7,675 nucleotides of DNA, taken from positions 1 through 7,675 of the forward strand of contig CANPWX010000048.1 of the NCBI GenBank assembly GCA_947585065.1, in the 5' to 3' direction. Positions 5,624 through 7,675 of the stretch are shown piece by piece. Origin of the DNA: an uncultured Bacilli bacterium (GTDB lineage Bacteria > Bacillota_I > Bacilli_A > RF39 > UBA660). Below the pieces are notes generated by a model. It was not told the DNA's origin. It was given only the letters and a program-made list of their open reading frames with translations, and ran no database searches. Each line of letters opens with the position of its first letter. The stretch's first letter is position 1. Made by a program: the position numbers and the translations under genes.

Positions 5624-5853
5624 ATAATTTTATTTTTATATCTATCTTTATTTCCTAAGTTATAAGGTTTTAATTTCTTTTCAATTGATTGTTTCTGCTT
5701 TTTGAACAACTTTTTCAAGGATTGGGAATTTCGTTAGCTCGCGCATAAGTCATCATAAACCACGTTGTTTCTATCAATTTGACGTATCGTTTCGGGTGTA
5801 TCATGCTCATAATCGGCGTAAATTGGCTCGTAAATTAAGCAAAAATGACTGTT
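5620..5853 (-). pseudogene. Unidentified coding remnant
   Basis: The stretch between the Nudix gene and the decayed kinase holds no intact gene. One minus-strand frame looks coding in composition: 39 codons (including YEPIYADYEHDTPE and DRNNVVYDDLC) run to a TAA at 5736-5734. A further 37 Lys-rich codons (including SLKKLFKKQKQSIEKKL) run to TAG 5622-5620. It has no start codon or ribosome binding site, and I do not recognise the family. It may be the C-terminal end of the neighbouring kinase after further frameshifts, or part of another gene. The rest of this interval shows no repeat, RNA gene or hairpin. Confidence 0.25.
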
Positions 5854-6073
5854 TCAAACTCGCGTGATTTTTTTAATCCAATAATTTTTCATTCAATCGT
5901 TTTTGGCGTTCTACCCAACCATCTTGCATAGAAAGCCCAAGTTTTGTCTCTTCTTTATTACTCATCAACTCATCCACTTCAATAAAGGTAGCATTGAACA
6001 ACATATTTACCAAAATCTTAGAAACCGTCGTTTTTCCGGAATTCATCGGTCCGTTAATATTCAGTATCAGCAT
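5835..6073 (-). pseudogene. P-loop kinase-like gene, frameshifted
   Basis: ATG 6073, 8 bases after the acetyltransferase stop and with a weak AAGAG upstream, opens a 66-residue frame ending at TAA 5875-5873. It begins MLILNINGPMNSGKTT, a clear Walker A loop (G8 to T16), followed by IEVDEL at 31-36, typical of small nucleotide or shikimate-kinase-like P-loop enzymes of about 150-170 residues. The catalytic lid and C-terminal half are missing. Just after the stop, another frame continues plausibly (KKSREFETVIFA) to TAA 5837-5835. The switch falls at a run of seven A, and restoring one base there would join the two. An upstream ATG at 6109 would overlap the acetyltransferase end and lengthen the N terminus beyond the first beta strand, so I prefer 6073. 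It is probably a pseudogene, unless the homopolymer is a sequencing error. Confidence 0.65.
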
Positions 6074-6081
6074 TAAAACTC

Positions 6082-6639
6082 TTATTTTATAATATCTGTA
6101 TTTAGCCAATAGCGAAGCATTTTAACACCTTTTCGTTCTTGTGGAGTGTCTATTCTACCTCCGAATTTATTCATTGCTTTTTCTATCATATGCTTGGATA
6201 TTTCGTTATCCTCTTCACAAATCAAAAGTACTTCTTTAATATTTTTTTTATCTGCTTCGATTAACATCAAGCGAAGAGCTTCTGTTGCAATTCCTTGTTT
6301 GCGATACGCAGGAATAATCATATATCCAATATGTCCAACATATTTTTCCAGAAAATCTGTCAATTCATGACGCAAACCGATACGACCAACAAAAACATCA
6401 TCTTTCATAATCCATAAATCTGTAGAAGGAACAAAACCTTCCGGAAGATTGATGCCATTCATTGTGTCAATTAAAGGTTTGACAATATAATTTTCAAAAT
6501 TTGTTTCCAATTCATGTAAATCATAATCAGCAAATTGTCGTACGGACGGAGATACAAAACCTTCCATTTTTTTGACATCTTTTACTGCATTAATAAATGT
6601 TTCTTTATATTCGACAGATGGTATTACTAATTTTATCAT
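6082..6639 (-). CDS. GNAT-family N-acetyltransferase
   Basis: A 185-residue acetyl-CoA-dependent acetyltransferase of normal length. Motif A lies at about 101-122 (VGHIGYMIIPAYRKQGIATE), with the RKQGIA pyrophosphate-binding loop. Motif B follows with N145 and S148 in EEDNEISKHMIEKA, a helix typical of RimJ/RimL-like GNATs. The N-terminal 70 residues and the segment STDLWIMKDDVFVGRIGLR build the substrate side. The substrate is not deducible; small molecules and amino acids are common for this subgroup. ATG 6639 has AAAGGAA nine bases upstream, inside the end of a peptidase fragment whose stop lies one base before it. This suggests the gene was once translationally coupled to a now-lost intact neighbour. 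Downstream is the decayed kinase. Confidence 0.9.
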   Translation of the reverse strand: MIKLVIPSVEYKETFINAVKDVKKMEGFVSPSVRQFADYDLHELETNFENYIVKPLIDTMNGINLPEGFVPSTDLWIMKDDVFVGRIGLRHELTDFLEKYVGHIGYMIIPAYRKQGIATEALRLMLIEADKKNIKEVLLICEEDNEISKHMIEKAMNKFGGRIDTPQERKGVKMLRYWLNTDIIK

Positions 6640-6640
6640 T

Positions 6641-6889
6641 TTAATATTCCTTTTCTTTTTGTTGATTGAACCTTTTCATATTTATAAAAAAGTTTTCGAA
6701 TTTTGTCAAATCATGAATTGTAACATATTCATTTGCCTTATGAGCGGTTAAAATATCACCAGGTCCACAAATTACAGTATCAATTCCCATTTTTTGGAAA
6801 TAGCCAGCTTCACTTCCATATGTAACGGTCTCGGTTTGTTCTTCGTTAGATGCGAACCATCCGGTTTTGTCCGCTTCATCAATAGCAGT
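6641..6889 (-). pseudogene. M20 peptidase (ArgE/DapE-like) C-terminal fragment
   Basis: A minus-strand frame open from 6889 to TAA 6643-6641 encodes about 82 residues matching the C-terminal end of ArgE/DapE-type M20 metallopeptidases. YGSEAGYFQKMGIDTVICG is followed by GPGDILTAHKANEYV. The conserved C-terminal metal-ligand His is in TAHKANEYV and the family 'GxEAG' turn is present. The catalytic domain (about 300 residues) with the other metal ligands is gone and no start codon serves this frame. At its 5' end it runs into the Nudix fragment in another frame. It ends one base before the acetyltransferase start. It cannot encode an active peptidase. Confidence 0.8.
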
Positions 6890-6933
6890 TTATTATCCTT
6901 TGTAATTAAGATTGCTCTAGCAGATCTACGCAT
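6772..6933 (-). pseudogene. Nudix N-terminal fragment running into M20 sequence
   Basis: ATG 6933, with a strong GGAGG six bases upstream and 12 bases after the preceding kinase stop, opens a 53-residue frame. The first 20 or so residues (MRRSARAILITKDNKLLLMK) are the typical N-terminal strand pair of a Nudix hydrolase. The rest of the frame, to TAA 6774-6772, is the M20 peptidase fragment read out of frame and has no Nudix box. The join lies near 6870-6890. The signals are intact, so a short peptide could still be made, but it cannot be a working hydrolase. Confidence 0.7.
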
Positions 6934-6945
6934 TATTTCCTCCAG

Positions 6946-7416
6946 TTAATAATTTTTTATTTTAATTGCTTGTTCTATATCTTTAGGTTCTTCAAATTGT
7001 TTTTTAAGTTCATCAAAATGCTTTAAGTTATAATCAGCAATTGTACCTTTACGACTTGTGATCCTTTGTTTTAATATATCATCTGGAGCATAAATATAAT
7101 GAATGACCGATGAAAATCCAAACCCGTTTGCTTGTTTAATCGCATCTTGCCTGCTTTCTTTTGTCCAAAAACCCATATCAAAAACTACAGATTTTCCTTG
7201 TTTAGCATATTTTGCTGCTTTTCCCCAAAGATAATCTATTGTCTTTGAAAAACATTCATTCCAATTTTGCTCATATTCTTCTTTTGAAAACAGCTTTATA
7301 CACCATTCATCTGGATTTAGATGAATGGCCCCCGTTTCATTGGATAGTTTTTTAGAATAAGTTGTTTTTCCAGCCCCTAAAAATCCACAAATAAGGTAAC
7401 ACACGGGAACTGTCAT
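6946..7416 (-). CDS. AAA/P-loop kinase-like ATP-binding protein
   Basis: A 156-residue protein of the small P-loop kinase group (polynucleotide kinase, zeta-toxin or APH-like 'AAA_33' type). Walker A is G11-F-L-G-A-G-K17-T18-T19. The NPDEW motif at 34-38 resembles the 'sxDxxr' acidic motif that positions the substrate hydroxyl. VVFDMGFWTKESR at 77-89 is the Walker B-like strand, and Q118-R-I-T-S-R-K is an Arg-rich lid. All parts of a single-domain kinase are present, although the C-terminal tail is short. The likely reaction is ATP-dependent phosphorylation of a small molecule; the substrate is unknown. It overlaps the preceding Nudix gene by four bases (ATGA), so the two are translationally coupled. 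A fragment of a second Nudix gene follows 12 bases downstream. Confidence 0.85.
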   Translation of the reverse strand: MTVPVCYLICGFLGAGKTTYSKKLSNETGAIHLNPDEWCIKLFSKEEYEQNWNECFSKTIDYLWGKAAKYAKQGKSVVFDMGFWTKESRQDAIKQANGFGFSSVIHYIYAPDDILKQRITSRKGTIADYNLKHFDELKKQFEEPKDIEQAIKIKNY

Positions 7417-7675
7417 TTATGAATCTCCCATTGTTTTACAATTTCTTTTAAAAATGCATCCAATTTGGGATCATCTTTTGTTGTCCAATCATAGACCACA
7501 TGTTCCGAACTTAAAGTAATTTTTGGTTTGCTTTGCAATTCAACTTTATAATTTAGTTGCAAGTATCTTTCGGTTTTATCTTCGTTCATAAACTCCTCGG
7601 AAATACCAATCAGTTCCTTTTTGTTATGTGTGATATCAATACCGATTTCTTCTTTTATTTCACGAATTAAAGCAT
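7413..7675 (-). CDS. Nudix hydrolase, C-terminal part (cut by window edge)
   Basis: The frame enters from the window edge and ends at TGA 7415-7413, giving 86 visible residues. It begins ALIREIKEEIGIDI, the second half of a Nudix box (R-E-x-x-E-E-x-G-I), followed by strands (ERYLQLNYKVEL), a SSEHVVYDW segment and a C-terminal helix ending QWEIHK. The 'VYDW' turn matches the 'E..ei.W' region near the end of small Nudix proteins. The first half of the domain and the start lie outside the window. Its stop overlaps the kinase start by ATGA. Substrate unknown. Confidence 0.85.
   Translation of the reverse strand, partial: ALIREIKEEIGIDITHNKKELIGISEEFMNEDKTERYLQLNYKVELQSKPKITLSSEHVVYDWTTKDDPKLDAFLKEIVKQWEIHK

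Noticed and set aside
5624..5700. Rho-independent terminator after the Nudix gene
   Set aside because: T-rich tracts occur but no stable GC-containing stem precedes them.
5624..7675. Integron-type cassette array
   Set aside because: The small-enzyme array suggested it, but I saw no recurrent imperfect palindromes between genes, and neighbours overlap or are a few bases apart.

Overview
This is a low-GC, gene-dense bacterial window that uses the standard code: TGA serves as a real stop and Trp is TGG. Purine-rich Shine-Dalgarno sequences (GGAG/AAGGA type) precede most starts. I cannot assign a lineage from the sequence alone.

Region A (minus strand, 3608 down to 1) is the most interesting part. 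A 36-residue, strongly basic peptide with no acidic residues (3498-3608) opens a tight operon. It is followed by a SPASM radical SAM enzyme (2529-3476), a stand-alone PqqD-like RiPP recognition element (2233-2517), a B12-binding-type radical SAM enzyme (927-2231) and a Gfo/Idh/MocA oxidoreductase (19-927). The first codons of another gene follow (1-18) and continue outside the window. Neighbouring genes are separated by 0 to 21 bases or overlap by one base. The peptide carries a W-x-K-P-x-V segment that resembles the recognition motif bound by PqqD-type domains in PqqA and lasso leaders, and it ends in Cys. I read this as a RiPP locus with two radical SAM maturases and an oxidoreductase, of no type I recognise. 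It is not a PQQ operon.

Region B (3661-5623) flanks the peptide operon. Upstream of it on the same strand is a ParB/sulfiredoxin-fold protein with a DGSHR motif (3661-4455). Divergent from that is a two-gene plus-strand operon encoding a histidine phosphatase (4508-5104) and an IPP-isomerase-like Nudix hydrolase (5108-5623). The putative promoters of the peptide operon and the phosphatase operon share the same -35 hexamer and spacing. Coordinated expression of phosphate-transfer and phosphate-removal enzymes with the peptide is possible but is inference.

Region C (minus strand, 7675 down to 5620) is an accessory array of small metabolic enzymes, partly decayed. In transcriptional order it holds the C-terminal part of a Nudix hydrolase (cut by the window edge), an intact P-loop kinase-like protein, a Nudix N-terminal fragment joined out of frame to an M20 peptidase C-terminal fragment, an intact GNAT acetyltransferase, a frameshifted P-loop kinase and an unidentified coding remnant. 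This region shows gene truncation and fusion. No tRNA, rRNA, CRISPR array, insertion sequence or convincing terminator was seen anywhere in the window.
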